Shown in pieces: positions 17,396 through 27,236 of a stretch of 64,000 nt of DNA. The notes beneath the pieces were generated by a model that saw only the letters and a program-made list of their open reading frames with translations, did not search any database and was not told the DNA's origin. Location: NCBI RefSeq assembly GCF_030643905.1, contig NZ_CP121446.1, positions 3,106,870-3,170,869 on the forward strand. The letters are read 5' to 3'. Position numbers and translations under genes: made by a program. Position 1 is the first letter of the stretch, and every line of letters starts with the position of its first letter. Source of the DNA: Flavobacterium sp. IMCC34852 (lineage in GTDB: Bacteria > Bacteroidota > Bacteroidia > Flavobacteriales > Flavobacteriaceae).

Positions 17396-18934
17396 TTAAT
17401 TATATCCTGGATTTTGTTGAATAGTAGGATTACCGGCTAACTCGTCTTGAGGAATTGGTAAGGTAAATCTATAATCAGTATTTGAAATCGTTGTAGGCAA
17501 TGTTAAGATTAAATCGTCAGTAATATTTCTGTCGATACTCTTATCTGCTAAAACTCCTAAACGTTTGATATCAACATATCTGAATCCTTCAAAACAAAAC
17601 TCTTTTCTTCTTTCTTTCAAGATATCTGCCCAAGCTTGTTGTTGGTCAGCGTAAGAAGGTAATGGTTGAGCAGCTAATCTGTTTCTGGCATCACGAATAT
17701 TTTTGATGTAACCAGCCGCAATTCCTAATTGGTTTTCAGCAACAGCACACTCAGCTAGGATAAAATACATTTCAGACAATCTGAAAATTTTGATATCATT
17801 TCTCAATGGTTGAGTTGGTTTTCCAGGATATTTATCAATTACCAAAACATCTGAAGTGTTGTAAGCAGGATTAGTTAAATAACCTGTATCAATTAAAGAT
17901 GTTGGATCAACAAAAGCAAGTCCACGGATATCTCCACTAACTTCACGCAATTCATTAAATAAATTTCTACCCATATCTAGGAAAGCTCCACCGGTAGCAG
18001 AAGTAGTGTTGAAAAAGAAATTCCCAGCAATATTACCCCAACCACCACCAGAAGGTCTTGAAAGCGCAAATAAAACTTCACCTTGGCTTAAATCTGCCCA
18101 AATTCTTCTATATGGGTTACTCGTTGTATTTTCATTGTAGAAATTAGCCGCAACATAAGGTGTTGCCGGAGTCAATGTCAACCCAGAAGTATCAAGTACT
18201 GCTTGCGCATACTGCTTAGCTAAAGTATAGTTTTTTCTGTACAAATACATTCTTGCTCTTAAAGCATTGATCATGTTTTTAGAAGCATACTTGTAAGCCG
18301 AAGCACCTGAACGGTCAACTAAATTAGTATCAGCAAAAGCTAAATCACTTTCGATTAAAGCAAAAACTTCACCATTAGTAGATCTTGGCAATTTTTCATC
18401 AATAGCAGGAACATAGTCAAATAACATTACTCCCAAGGCACTATCATCTGATAAATCAGTTGAGAAATAAGTCAATAATTGGAAATAAGAGTAAGCTCTG
18501 ATAGCTCTTGCTTCAGCAATGATAGAGTTGTATTCTGCTGTTTCATCAACAACATCATTTACTACAGGAGTAACAAGAGCAGCAGCTTCAATCAATCTGT
18601 TTGCTCTGTTGATTACGGTGTAATGACCAATCCATAAACCTGATACATAACCTGTACTTTGGTTTAGGTTAAAACGGTGTAATTGTAATTCTTGACCTCC
18701 ATTATTTGGCCCAATACCACACTCATCTGTAAAAGAAGCAGAAAGCATGATTTCATTAGTATTCCCTAAGCTCGAGTAAACCGAACCGTTAAGGAATTGA
18801 GAAAGGTCGCTTACGGTTCTAAAAGTAATATTATTACCTAATTCACCGTCTTGAACAATATCCGTAGCATCATTACAAGATGATACCGAGAATATTAAAC
18901 CCAAAATTATTATTAAACTCTTTATACTTTTCAT
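17396..18934 (-). CDS. RagB/SusD-family nutrient-binding lipoprotein
   Basis: 512 residues with lipobox GLIFSVSSC (Cys near 20) followed by ND. The SusD fold is indicated by the TPR-like helices (IIAEARAIRAYSYFQLLTYF, NALRARMYLYRKNYTLAKQY) and the C-terminal block DIKIFRLSEMYFILAECAVA, EFCFEGFRYVDIKRLG and PIPQDELAGNPTIQQNPGY. SusD proteins cap the SusC transporter and bind oligosaccharides or peptides. It lies 20 nt after the SusC gene. Confidence 0.95.
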   Translation of the reverse strand: MKSIKSLIIILGLIFSVSSCNDATDIVQDGELGNNITFRTVSDLSQFLNGSVYSSLGNTNEIMLSASFTDECGIGPNNGGQELQLHRFNLNQSTGYVSGLWIGHYTVINRANRLIEAAALVTPVVNDVVDETAEYNSIIAEARAIRAYSYFQLLTYFSTDLSDDSALGVMLFDYVPAIDEKLPRSTNGEVFALIESDLAFADTNLVDRSGASAYKYASKNMINALRARMYLYRKNYTLAKQYAQAVLDTSGLTLTPATPYVAANFYNENTTSNPYRRIWADLSQGEVLFALSRPSGGGWGNIAGNFFFNTTSATGGAFLDMGRNLFNELREVSGDIRGLAFVDPTSLIDTGYLTNPAYNTSDVLVIDKYPGKPTQPLRNDIKIFRLSEMYFILAECAVAENQLGIAAGYIKNIRDARNRLAAQPLPSYADQQQAWADILKERRKEFCFEGFRYVDIKRLGVLADKSIDRNITDDLILTLPTTISNTDYRFTLPIPQDELAGNPTIQQNPGYN

Positions 18935-18954
18935 AAAATTATGTTTTATTTAAA

Positions 18955-21900
18955 TTAAAATCTGATGCTTGCTCCAAAAGAAACAGTCTTTGGATTAGGG
19001 AAAGCAGTAACACTTAACGTTTGTGTGTTTTCAGGGTCAAAACCTCTCCATTTTGTCCAAGTGTATAAATTCTCAGCTTGAGCATACAAACGTAAACTTT
19101 GAATAAATGTTCCTTTCAAGAAGTTTGAAGGGAAATTATAACCAAAAGTTAAGTTTTTAAATCTCAAGAAAGAAGAGTCATACAAGAATCTGTCTGTTGC
19201 AGTTGAACCATAAGTTGAACCATTTGTAGCATTCAAAGCAGGGAAATTAGTTGGATTTTGTGCAGTCCATGCGTTTAACATATCAGAAGAAACGTTATCG
19301 TCTCCAATGAAATCAACGTTGTAAGCCCATGCTAATTGGTTATCAACTCTCCATACATCTTTTGTCCAAGAGAACAAAGTATTTAAGAAGAATCCTTTGT
19401 AAGTAGCATTGAATCCAAAACCACCTTGATAAACCGGTACTGAACTTTTTCCGGTTAATCTACGATCAGCAACTAAATCTGGATTTTCTGTAACGTTACC
19501 ATCAGCGTCTAAGAATAATAAATTACCATTCGCTTGATTAACTCCAACATAAGGAATTAAATTCCATTGGTAAGCCATGTCACCAACTTGATTAACTAAA
19601 GCATTACCAGATTGGTCAGTAACTGTCAATGAAGTAATTTCATTTTTGTTGTAAGCCATGTTGGCGAAAAGCTGTAAATCTAACGGTTTGTTTTTGAATA
19701 CGTTGTATTTTAATTGCAACTCAACACCAGTATTTCTTAAACCACCATTGTTACCATTTTGAGAGTAGATACTGGTAGCAGCCGAACGGTTAATGTCGCT
19801 ATAAAGTTTCTCCGTTTGTTTTCTGTACACATCGATATTACCTTCAATTCTGTTGTTCAACATAATGAAGTCAAGACCAATGTTAGCTTGAGAAATTTCT
19901 TCCCATCTTAAGTCAGTGTTTGCAATGTTAGAAACAAAGATTCCAGGATCATTGTTGTATCCAGCACCAGTAGCATTTAAATCTCTTACGATACTAGTTC
20001 CCAACAATAATGGGTTTGTTCCATAACCCGGTGCCAAAATGTTTTGGTTACCTTGTGTTCCGTAAGAAGCACGTAATTTCAACATAGAGAAAATAGAACC
20101 TTCCATAAATTTCTCTTTGTCAAGATTCCATCTTCCTGATAATGACCAGAAAGTACCCCATTTGTAATCATCAACAAAACGGTAAGTAGCATCTCTTCTG
20201 ATTACTGCAGCAAAACCATATTTGTCATTGTAATCATAATCTAAAGTAGCAAAATAAGACAAAGTACCTGCATCAATTTTATTAGCAGAAACAGTTGAAA
20301 TATAAGAGTTAGGAGTTGCAGGGTTGAAAGCAATGTAACCTGTACCAGCTCCAGGAGCATAAGTCAATGGGTTCAAACCGTTTTGAGTTTGAGAAGTACC
20401 TCTAAAGTGAGCTTTCATGTACTCCATGTAAATATTAGCATCAATTCTGTGTTTCTCTTTGATTTTTTTAGAGTAACCTAAACTAACGATATTTGTAAAA
20501 GTAAAATCTTTTGAACTAGAAGTTCTTTCAAAACCTCCAAACTCTTCAGCTCTACTTTCTCTAACAGCGATCGCTAAATATGACCATGGAGCTCTTGCGA
20601 AAACTCTATCTCCTTGTTTAAAATCGATACCGAATTTATTTGACAAAGTTAAGTCGTTAGTCAATTTGTATGATGCTGAAATGTTTGCCAATACGGCACT
20701 TTCGTCAGCCCAACTTGGTAAACTGTTTTCTTTTAAGATATCTTCCAATACGTAAGTATCGTTTGGACCTGAGAAGTCAGTTCCGATAGCATCGTATAAA
20801 TCTTGACCTGTAGCAAATTGATTTGCCGCAACATAAGGCAATCCCATTACACTACCATGAAGTGGATTTTGGATAGTATTATTGTTCACACCATCATTGG
20901 TCTCTTGGTTTAACTCATTTCTTCTAGAGTAAGCCAAAGACAATTGAGAGTTATAAGTAAATTTCCCGTTTTTAGATTTACCATTCAAGTTATTTCTGAA
21001 AGTAAATCTTTGGAAATCTGTAGTAGGTACCATTCCTCCTTGTTTGAAATATCCAAAAGAAGAATAAGTAGAGATATTTTCACCACCAAAAGTCAATCCT
21101 AAATTGTGTTGTTGCGTAACATCAACTCCAAAGAATTCGTCTCTCCAGTTGGTATTAACAGCATAATCAGCAATTTGTTGATCTGTTAATGTAGCTCCAA
21201 GACCGGTATTTTTATTTTTCTCAATAGTCAAAACTTGTCTTGAGTTTGACATATTGTATTTGTTTTTAGGAAGGATGTTAACTCCGTTGACAACATCATA
21301 GGTTATTTTAAGAGCCGAACCGTATTTACCTTGTTTTGTAGTAATTACCAAAACACCATTCGCACCTCTGTTTCCGTAGATAGATGTTGCAGCAGCATCT
21401 CTCAAAATAGATACTGTTTCAATATCATTTTGGTTAAGACTTCTGAATTGGTTACCATTAGTTGGTACACCATCAATTACGATAAGCGGATCAGTAGACG
21501 CATTCAAAGAAGAAGCTCCTCTAATCAATAAATCAATCTTAGCAGAACCCGGTGAACCCGAAGATGACAAGATTGAAGCTCCCGGTGCTGTTCCTTGTAA
21601 TGAATTCAAGAAAGACGCATTCGGTCTGTTTTCAATTACTTCAGCAGTAACAGTTGTTAAAGCAGAAGTGGTAGTTGCTTTTGTTCTGGCACGGTTGTAA
21701 CCCTCAGAAACAATCACAACTTCTGTTAAACTTACCCCTTCGGATAAAGTAACATTGTAATTGTTGGCCGCAGTTACATTAATTGACTGCGAATTGTAAC
21801 CTGTGAAGGAAATTACTAAAACATCACCCGGTTTTGCTTTGATAGAGAATTTACCATCAAAATCAGTTTGGGTACTGTTTTTTGTCCCTTTTACAATAAT

Positions 21901-22026
21901 ATTCGCACTAGGAAGTGGTCCAGTAGCATCTGAAACAACTCCAGTTACAGTTTTCTCTTGTGCAAACGAGAACTGCATTGTAAACGCCAATAAAAGCGTA
22001 AAAATCCATTTGAACTTCGATCTCAT
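18955..22026 (-). CDS. SusC/RagA-family TonB-linked outer-membrane transporter
   Basis: 1023 residues: signal peptide (about 1-22, ending FSFAQ), carboxypeptidase-regulatory-like domain (about 25-105, VTGVVSDATGPLPSANIIVK), plug domain with the SusC signature DAAATSIYGNRGANGVLVIT (about 210-232), then a beta-barrel ending in VSFGASIRF. It imports bulky nutrients with energy from TonB and a partner SusD. No glycoside hydrolase lies nearby, so the substrate is not indicated; the neighbouring subtilase would fit peptides (inference). No adjacent regulator is seen. Confidence 0.97.
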   Translation of the reverse strand: MRSKFKWIFTLLLAFTMQFSFAQEKTVTGVVSDATGPLPSANIIVKGTKNSTQTDFDGKFSIKAKPGDVLVISFTGYNSQSINVTAANNYNVTLSEGVSLTEVVIVSEGYNRARTKATTTSALTTVTAEVIENRPNASFLNSLQGTAPGASILSSSGSPGSAKIDLLIRGASSLNASTDPLIVIDGVPTNGNQFRSLNQNDIETVSILRDAAATSIYGNRGANGVLVITTKQGKYGSALKITYDVVNGVNILPKNKYNMSNSRQVLTIEKNKNTGLGATLTDQQIADYAVNTNWRDEFFGVDVTQQHNLGLTFGGENISTYSSFGYFKQGGMVPTTDFQRFTFRNNLNGKSKNGKFTYNSQLSLAYSRRNELNQETNDGVNNNTIQNPLHGSVMGLPYVAANQFATGQDLYDAIGTDFSGPNDTYVLEDILKENSLPSWADESAVLANISASYKLTNDLTLSNKFGIDFKQGDRVFARAPWSYLAIAVRESRAEEFGGFERTSSSKDFTFTNIVSLGYSKKIKEKHRIDANIYMEYMKAHFRGTSQTQNGLNPLTYAPGAGTGYIAFNPATPNSYISTVSANKIDAGTLSYFATLDYDYNDKYGFAAVIRRDATYRFVDDYKWGTFWSLSGRWNLDKEKFMEGSIFSMLKLRASYGTQGNQNILAPGYGTNPLLLGTSIVRDLNATGAGYNNDPGIFVSNIANTDLRWEEISQANIGLDFIMLNNRIEGNIDVYRKQTEKLYSDINRSAATSIYSQNGNNGGLRNTGVELQLKYNVFKNKPLDLQLFANMAYNKNEITSLTVTDQSGNALVNQVGDMAYQWNLIPYVGVNQANGNLLFLDADGNVTENPDLVADRRLTGKSSVPVYQGGFGFNATYKGFFLNTLFSWTKDVWRVDNQLAWAYNVDFIGDDNVSSDMLNAWTAQNPTNFPALNATNGSTYGSTATDRFLYDSSFLRFKNLTFGYNFPSNFLKGTFIQSLRLYAQAENLYTWTKWRGFDPENTQTLSVTAFPNPKTVSFGASIRF

Positions 22027-22213
22027 ATTAATTTTATTTGAGTTAGTTATTTTGCAAACTTCTTAATTATTTCTTAATTAACCAAATATTAACCACTATT
22101 TATAAAATTGCACAAGTGTTAAATATTTGGGTGAAATTTATAACTAATTGTAATAATGATACGAATACTTAATTTGGTTGCGTCAATTTTAATATTTTTA
22201 TAAAAAAAATCTA

Positions 22214-22816
22214 ATGTTAAGAAATAAGTTCACCGATTTTAGTTTTGAATGCGGCACAGATGAAGCCGGGAGAGGTTGTTTGGCCGGCCCGGTCACTGCA
22301 GCCGCCGTAATCTTACCACCTGATTTTAAATTGGAATTACTTAATGACTCCAAACAGCTTTCTGAAAAAATTAGAGAAAAATTAAAACCTCTGATTGAAG
22401 CACATGCAGTAAGTTTTAGCGTTACGCATCTTGATCATAAAGTGGTAGATGAAATTAATGTCTTGAACGCTTCAATCAGAGCCATGCAAGAATCGATACT
22501 TAAACTAAATCCTTTACCTAATTATATTATAGTAGACGGAAACCGATTCAAACCTGTAAACGACATCCCCTTCTCTACCATTATAAAAGGAGACAGTAAA
22601 TATTTGAGTATTGCTGCCGCTTCTGTATTAGCCAAAACTTATCGAGATGAATATATGGACACTATACATGAAGAGTTCCCGATGTACAATTGGAAGAAAA
22701 ACAAAGGCTACCCGACCCTTGAACACAGAGAAGCCATAAGAAAATATGGCGTAAGTAAATACCACCGAGTATCTTTCCGATTATTACCGGAACAACTAAA
22801 ATTAGATTTTGATTAA
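22214..22816 (+). CDS. rnhB: Ribonuclease HII
   Basis: 200 residues with the RNase HII core: [17 protein letters not shown] (catalytic Asp-Glu), VDGNRF, and [20 protein letters not shown] with the later acidic residue in [12 protein letters not shown]. It removes ribonucleotides embedded in DNA and RNA of RNA-DNA hybrids. The length is normal. It overlaps the convergent lipB gene by 4 bp. The 187-bp gap to the SusC gene holds the diverging promoters; I found only imperfect boxes. Confidence 0.96.
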   Translation: MLRNKFTDFSFECGTDEAGRGCLAGPVTAAAVILPPDFKLELLNDSKQLSEKIREKLKPLIEAHAVSFSVTHLDHKVVDEINVLNASIRAMQESILKLNPLPNYIIVDGNRFKPVNDIPFSTIIKGDSKYLSIAAASVLAKTYRDEYMDTIHEEFPMYNWKKNKGYPTLEHREAIRKYGVSKYHRVSFRLLPEQLKLDFD

Positions 22817-23529
22817 AAATCAACAAGTGAAGCATTCTTTATAAACTCTGCTTCAAAAAGCATTTGAAAATGCTTGACGATTTTCGACTTCACTTCTTCC
22901 TCGTCTATGGTCTTCCCTAATTCGACATGGAGTGAAGTAACGGCTTTACCTTTTATACCACAAGGAATGATATTGTCAAAATAACCCAAATTAGCATTGA
23001 CATTTAAAGCAAAACCATGCATGGTTACCCATCGGCTGGCGCGGACACCCATGGCGCAAATTTTTCGAGCAAAGGGAGTACCAACATCTAACCACACTCC
23101 TGTTTCGCCTTCACTTCTTGCACCTATTATATTATACTCTGCTAATGTAAGGATAATCACTTCCTCAAGGAAGCGTAAATATTTATGAATATCGGTAAAG
23201 AAATTTTCTAAATCTAATATAGGATACCCTACAATTTGACCCGGACCGTGATAAGTGATGTCACCGCCACGATTAATTTTGTAAAAAGTAGCTCCTTTAG
23301 CCTCTAGCTGTTTTTCAGAAAGTAGTAGATTTGACATATCACCGCTTTTCCCCAAAGTGTAAACATGCGGATGCTCAACAAACAAGAAATAATTTGGGGT
23401 AACCAATTCAGGCTTGGCTCTTTTCAACAATTTGATCTCTACAATTTCTTTGAAAAGCGTTTCCTGATAATCCCAAGTTGCCTTGTAATCTTTGTTGCCT
23501 AAATCTTGTAGTTGGATTTTTTTATTCAT
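22813..23529 (-). CDS. lipB: Octanoyltransferase LipB
   Basis: 238 residues; moves octanoate from acyl carrier protein to lipoyl domains, the first step of lipoate synthesis. Signature stretches: [30 protein letters not shown], the catalytic Lys in [20 protein letters not shown] and the catalytic Cys in [14 protein letters not shown]. Its ATG overlaps the stop of the upstream lipoprotein gene by one base (TAATG), so translation is probably coupled. Confidence 0.96.
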   Translation of the reverse strand: MNKKIQLQDLGNKDYKATWDYQETLFKEIVEIKLLKRAKPELVTPNYFLFVEHPHVYTLGKSGDMSNLLLSEKQLEAKGATFYKINRGGDITYHGPGQIVGYPILDLENFFTDIHKYLRFLEEVIILTLAEYNIIGARSEGETGVWLDVGTPFARKICAMGVRASRWVTMHGFALNVNANLGYFDNIIPCGIKGKAVTSLHVELGKTIDEEEVKSKIVKHFQMLFEAEFIKNASLVDF

Positions 23530-24371
23530 TACTCAAATTCAATTTCAATATCCAATAGCTTTGGCTTTTTCATGTAGTCTTCAAAAAGATAATCAACAGT
23601 TACCGTTTTTTTATCTTCGCTCAAAACCGCATTGGGAATGGAAACCTTTTTTACAGGCTTGGCAAAAGTATAAACCACTTTGTAACTTGATTTTCCCAAC
23701 AACTCTTTCATGGCCTCTGCCATCTGATCCAATTCTTGGCTTTCGCTTTCCGCTGTGGTTGTAGAAATCTCTTCTTCAACTTGTTTTTCAATCTCTTTTG
23801 ACTCAAGTTCGGAAACTATTTTTTTGAATGTTTTACCATCGTAAAAATAAGTGGTTGAAGAACTTTCCTGCGCCTCAGGTTTTGCTGCATCAGTCATTCC
23901 TTTATTAGGAGCAATTCCGGATTCTTTGAGTGTCTTTACCGGAGAAGTCATGTCTTTTAACTCTTCAATACTTTTGAAATTAGAGAAAAGCGAATACGAC
24001 ATCTGCTTGGCATCTTCATTCATTAAAATCCTAATCCCAAAGTTTTCCATTTTTCTGAATCGTTCCTGCTCTTCAGGGGAAAGCTTGGCTATACTGTCTT
24101 GCTTATCGGCAAATAATTCCTTAAACATAAAAGTACTGTCAATCATCTTCTTTTCGGCAGCTTCAGCATTGCCTTTTCTTTTTTTTCTTTTAGACTTACT
24201 GTCATCAGATGCGCCGAAATCACCACCTCCCATTTCCATTAATGGAGACGCGTCCATTTCGTAATTGAACTTACCCGAACCGTCTTCGTTGACCAATAAA
24301 GTTTCTGTTATCTTACAGCTTTGTAAACAAAGGACCGTCACAACAAGACATAAAAGTTTGAAATACTTCAT
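23529..24371 (-). CDS. Lipoprotein of unknown function
   Basis: 280 residues with lipobox VVTVLCLQSC (Cys near 19) and the start ITETLLVNEDGSGKFNYEMD. The middle is highly charged and probably helical (KSKRKKRKGNAEAAEKK, EEQERFRKMENFGI); the C-terminus has beta strands (VSIPNAVLSEDKKTVTVDYL). I do not recognise an enzyme. It is first in a two-gene unit with lipB by a one-base stop/start overlap. A link to lipoylation is not indicated beyond position. Confidence 0.7.
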   Translation of the reverse strand: MKYFKLLCLVVTVLCLQSCKITETLLVNEDGSGKFNYEMDASPLMEMGGGDFGASDDSKSKRKKRKGNAEAAEKKMIDSTFMFKELFADKQDSIAKLSPEEQERFRKMENFGIRILMNEDAKQMSYSLFSNFKSIEELKDMTSPVKTLKESGIAPNKGMTDAAKPEAQESSSTTYFYDGKTFKKIVSELESKEIEKQVEEEISTTTAESESQELDQMAEAMKELLGKSSYKVVYTFAKPVKKVSIPNAVLSEDKKTVTVDYLFEDYMKKPKLLDIEIEFE

Positions 24372-24409
24372 AAAATTAATTTTGCCAAAGATACAAATGA
24401 TTTACCAAT

Positions 24410-24476
24410 TAGCCCCGATTGCAAAGCGGGAAAACGGTCTGCCGATAAAGCCCGAACCATTCGCTCCAAAAATAAA
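24410..24476 (+). repeat. Dispersed intergenic repeat, family B, copy 2
   Basis: It starts TAGCCCCGATTGCAAAGCGG and ends CCATTCGCTCCAAAAATAAA. It shares both ends with the copies at 12422 and 41014. It lies between the divergent lipoprotein gene and lysS, just upstream of the lysS promoter. Confidence 0.75.
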
Positions 24477-24497
24477 ACACTTTGCCACTTTGCTGCT

Positions 24498-24527
24498 TTG
24501 AAACTTTACCACTTATCTATATCTTTG
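24498..24527 (+). promoter_or_regulatory. Promoter of lysS
   Basis: TTG (24498-24500), a 19-nt spacer and TATCTTTG (24520-24527) match the Bacteroidota promoter consensus fully. The start of transcription would be near 24533, giving a leader of about 16 nt before the ATG at 24549. Confidence 0.85.
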
Positions 24528-24548
24528 CACGCTTAAATACAATATGAT

Positions 24549-26240
24549 ATGCAACTTTCGGAACAAGAAATCATCAGAAGAGAAAAACTTAACGCCTTGC
24601 GCGAATTAGGTATCAACCCTTATCCGGCGAATTTATTTCCCGTTGACCATACGTCAAAGCAGGTTAAGGAAAACTTCGAAGAAGGAAAGAAGGTGGTTTT
24701 GGCCGGTCGTATAATGAGTGACAGAGATATGGGAAAAGCTTCCTTTGTAGAGTTGCAAGACAGTGAAGGAAGAATTCAATTGTATTTTAACCGCGACATG
24801 CTTTGTCCGGGTGAAGACAAAACTTTATACACGCAAGTTTTCAGAAAATTGACCGACTTGGGCGATTTTATTGGTGTTGAAGGCGAATTGTTTTTGACTA
24901 AAGTTGGGGAAAAATCAGTAAGAGTAGACAAATTCACTTTCTTGAGCAAAACGTTGCGTCCGTTACCGCTTCCGAAAGTAGATGAAGAAGGTAAAATTCA
25001 CGACGCTTTTAACGATGCTGAATTGCGTTACCGAATGCGTTATGTGGATTTGGTGGTTAACCCTCAAGTCAAAGAAGTATTTATCAAAAGAACTAAATTG
25101 TTCACGGCGATGCGTAACTTTTTTAACGCAGCCGGTTATATGGAAGTAGAAACTCCGGTATTGCAATCTATTGCCGGTGGTGCTGCAGCACGTCCGTTTA
25201 TTACGCACCACAATAGTTTAGACATTCCTCTATACATGAGAATTGCCAACGAATTGTATTTGAAGAGATTAATCGTAGGTGGTTTTGATGGCGTGTATGA
25301 ATTCTCCAAAAACTTCAGAAATGAAGGCATGGACCGAACGCACAATCCGGAATTTACCGCTATGGAAATTTATGTTTCCTATAAAGATTACAATTGGATG
25401 ATGGAATTTGCCGAAAACTTATTGGAATATTGCGCTATAGAAGTTAACGGCACAACCGAAGCTACCTTTGGTGAACACAAAGTCAATTTCAAAGCACCTT
25501 ATGCCAGAGTTACGATGACCGATGCCATTAAACAATTTACAGGTTTTGATATTTCGGGTAAAAGTGAAGCGGAAATTTTTGCGGCAGCCAGAGGAATGGG
25601 CATCGAAGTAGATGAAACCATGGGGAAAGGCAAATTAATCGATGAGATTTTCGGGGCCAAATGTGAAGGCAATTTTATCCAACCCACTTTCATCACCGAT
25701 TATCCAAAAGAAATGTCACCGCTTTGCAAAGAACACCGAGACAATCCGGAATTAACGGAAAGATTTGAATTGATGGTTTGCGGAAAAGAAATCGCCAACG
25801 CCTATTCGGAATTAAACGATCCTATTGACCAACGAGAGCGTTTTGAAGCCCAGTTGAAATTAGCCGAACGCGGTGACGATGAAGCTACTCAGTTTATAGA
25901 CAACGACTTTTTAAGAGCGTTAGAATATGGTATGCCACCAACTTCAGGAATGGGAATTGGAATGGACCGACTAATCATGTTTTTAACCAACAATGCTTCC
26001 ATACAAGAAGTATTATTCTTCCCGCAAATGCGCCCCGAGAAAAAACAATTGGATTTGACTGAAGATGAAAAATTAATCATCGGTTTGCTAAAAAAAGAAA
26101 ACAGCCAAGCTTTGGCACAATTAAAAGAGCAATCCCAATTGAGCGGTAAAAAATGGGATGCTGCAATGAAAGGTCTAGCCAAACACGGGTTAACTAAAGT
26201 CGTTGTAGACGGCGATAACAAAACCGTGGTTTTGAACTAA
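24549..26240 (+). CDS. lysS: Lysyl-tRNA synthetase (class II)
   Basis: 563 residues. An OB-fold anticodon-binding domain (about 50-150, VVLAGRIMSDRDMGKASFVE) precedes the class II catalytic domain, with motif 2 FRNEGMDRTHNPEFTAMEIY and motif 3 GMGIGMDRLIMFLTN. It charges tRNA-Lys. The C-terminus extends about 60 residues beyond the catalytic core (LKKENSQALAQLKEQ...KHGLTKVVVDGDN) and looks like a small helical or winged domain, seen in other flavobacterial LysRS from memory. It has its own promoter and terminator. Confidence 0.98.
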   Translation: MQLSEQEIIRREKLNALRELGINPYPANLFPVDHTSKQVKENFEEGKKVVLAGRIMSDRDMGKASFVELQDSEGRIQLYFNRDMLCPGEDKTLYTQVFRKLTDLGDFIGVEGELFLTKVGEKSVRVDKFTFLSKTLRPLPLPKVDEEGKIHDAFNDAELRYRMRYVDLVVNPQVKEVFIKRTKLFTAMRNFFNAAGYMEVETPVLQSIAGGAAARPFITHHNSLDIPLYMRIANELYLKRLIVGGFDGVYEFSKNFRNEGMDRTHNPEFTAMEIYVSYKDYNWMMEFAENLLEYCAIEVNGTTEATFGEHKVNFKAPYARVTMTDAIKQFTGFDISGKSEAEIFAAARGMGIEVDETMGKGKLIDEIFGAKCEGNFIQPTFITDYPKEMSPLCKEHRDNPELTERFELMVCGKEIANAYSELNDPIDQRERFEAQLKLAERGDDEATQFIDNDFLRALEYGMPPTSGMGIGMDRLIMFLTNNASIQEVLFFPQMRPEKKQLDLTEDEKLIIGLLKKENSQALAQLKEQSQLSGKKWDAAMKGLAKHGLTKVVVDGDNKTVVLN

Positions 26241-26243
26241 TAC

Positions 26244-26273
26244 AAAAGGAACTCAATTGAGTTCCTTTTTTTA
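26244..26273 (+). terminator. Terminator of lysS
   Basis: AAGGAACTCAA joins directly to TTGAGTTCCTT, a perfect palindrome, followed by T7. It lies 4 nt after the lysS stop. Confidence 0.9.
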
Positions 26274-26344
26274 TAAAACCTGTCGCTCTTTAAACCTTTT
26301 TTAAACCTCGTAGTCCTATCGGCATAACTTTAAAAAATCAAAAA

Positions 26345-26782
26345 ATGAAGAAAGTATTTTTAGCCTTATTGTTGTTGGTTGGGATAACCGCTTTGGCACA
26401 AGAAAAAAAAGGAAAAAGAATGGATGGGGAAAAATTGACTACAGAACAAAAAGTTGATTTTCAAGTCAAAAAAATGACCAAGGACTTGAACTTAAACGAA
26501 ACCCAAGCTAAAGAAGTTCGCACGATAGTGACCAAAGAAGTTGAGAAAAGAGAAGCCAAAAAAGCCGAGATGGATAAAAAAAAGGAGCAAGCGAGAGCCG
26601 AAAGATTAGCGCAAGCAAAAGAAAACCAAGCTGCTTTAGAGGCTGATATGAAAAAAATCCTTACTCCGGATCAATTTGCCAAATGGGAAAAAAGCCGTGA
26701 GGAAAAGAAAGCGAAAGTAAAAGAAAGAATGAAGGAACAAAGAGGTAAAGGAAAATTAGAGCCCATTAATGAGGATAAATAA
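26345..26782 (+). CDS. Secreted charged helical protein (Spy/LTXXQ-like)
   Basis: 145 residues with signal peptide MKKVFLALLLLVGITALAQ. The mature part is almost entirely charged helix (LTTEQKVDFQVKKMTKDLNL, LNETQAKEVRTIV, ILTPDQFAKWEKSREEK), similar in layout to Spy/CpxP periplasmic proteins, whose repeated LTxxQ motifs shape a cradle-like dimer chaperone. Here LTTEQ and LTPDQ are the two corresponding motifs. Function as a periplasmic chaperone or stress sensor is inferred. It is followed by a second small secreted protein. Confidence 0.72.
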   Translation: MKKVFLALLLLVGITALAQEKKGKRMDGEKLTTEQKVDFQVKKMTKDLNLNETQAKEVRTIVTKEVEKREAKKAEMDKKKEQARAERLAQAKENQAALEADMKKILTPDQFAKWEKSREEKKAKVKERMKEQRGKGKLEPINEDK

Positions 26783-26791
26783 AAATAAATT

Positions 26792-26821
26792 TTGAGATTA
26801 CATCAAAATAAATTAGTTTTG
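26792..26821 (+). promoter_or_regulatory. Promoter of the 26851 gene
   Basis: TTG (26792-26794), exactly 19 nt, then TAGTTTTG (26814-26821), a full consensus match. Transcription would start near 26827, 24 nt before the ATG. Confidence 0.83.
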
Positions 26822-26850
26822 GAGTCATTATCCTTCTAAAAAACTAAAAA

Positions 26851-27180
26851 ATGAAAAAATTAATTGCTGCTTTAACATTAATGTTGGCATTTTCAATAAA
26901 TGCAAATGCACAAGACAAAAAAGAATTGACCGCCTCTGAAAAAGGGAAAAAAGATGCTGTTGAATTAACCCAATTCTTGGGATTAAGCGCAACTCAAAGT
27001 GATGATTTTTACAGATTGTTTGAATTAAAACACAAAACTCTAGAAGACAAAACTTTAACTGCTGAGAGAAAAGCGGAATTGAACAGAGTGATAGAAGCCA
27101 AAATCAGAGCTTCTTTAGATGGTGTACAAATGGAAAAATTAGATAAAAATCCTGACTTACTGAAGAAGTTACTTAACTAA
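26851..27180 (+). CDS. Small secreted helical protein
   Basis: 109 residues with signal peptide MKKLIAALTLMLAFSINANA. The mature 85 residues are charged and helical (DAVELTQFLGLSATQSDDFY, RLFELKHKTLEDK, KAELNRVIEAKIRASL). It resembles its neighbour at 26345 in design (helical, with an L-s-x-x-Q motif, LSATQ), so a distant Spy-like relationship is possible. It has its own strong promoter, which suggests separate control. Not recognised further. Confidence 0.65.
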   Translation: MKKLIAALTLMLAFSINANAQDKKELTASEKGKKDAVELTQFLGLSATQSDDFYRLFELKHKTLEDKTLTAERKAELNRVIEAKIRASLDGVQMEKLDKNPDLLKKLLN

Positions 27181-27194
27181 TTAAGATTATATAG

Positions 27195-27236
27195 AAATAA
27201 AAAAAGTCCTTTCTAAGCGAAAGGACTTTTTTTATT
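27195..27236. terminator. Bidirectional terminator between the 26851 gene and hemL
   Basis: AAAAAGTCCTTTC (27201-27213) pairs with GAAAGGACTTTTTT (27219-27232), 12-13 bp, with T-runs on both strands. It serves the two convergent genes. Confidence 0.92.
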
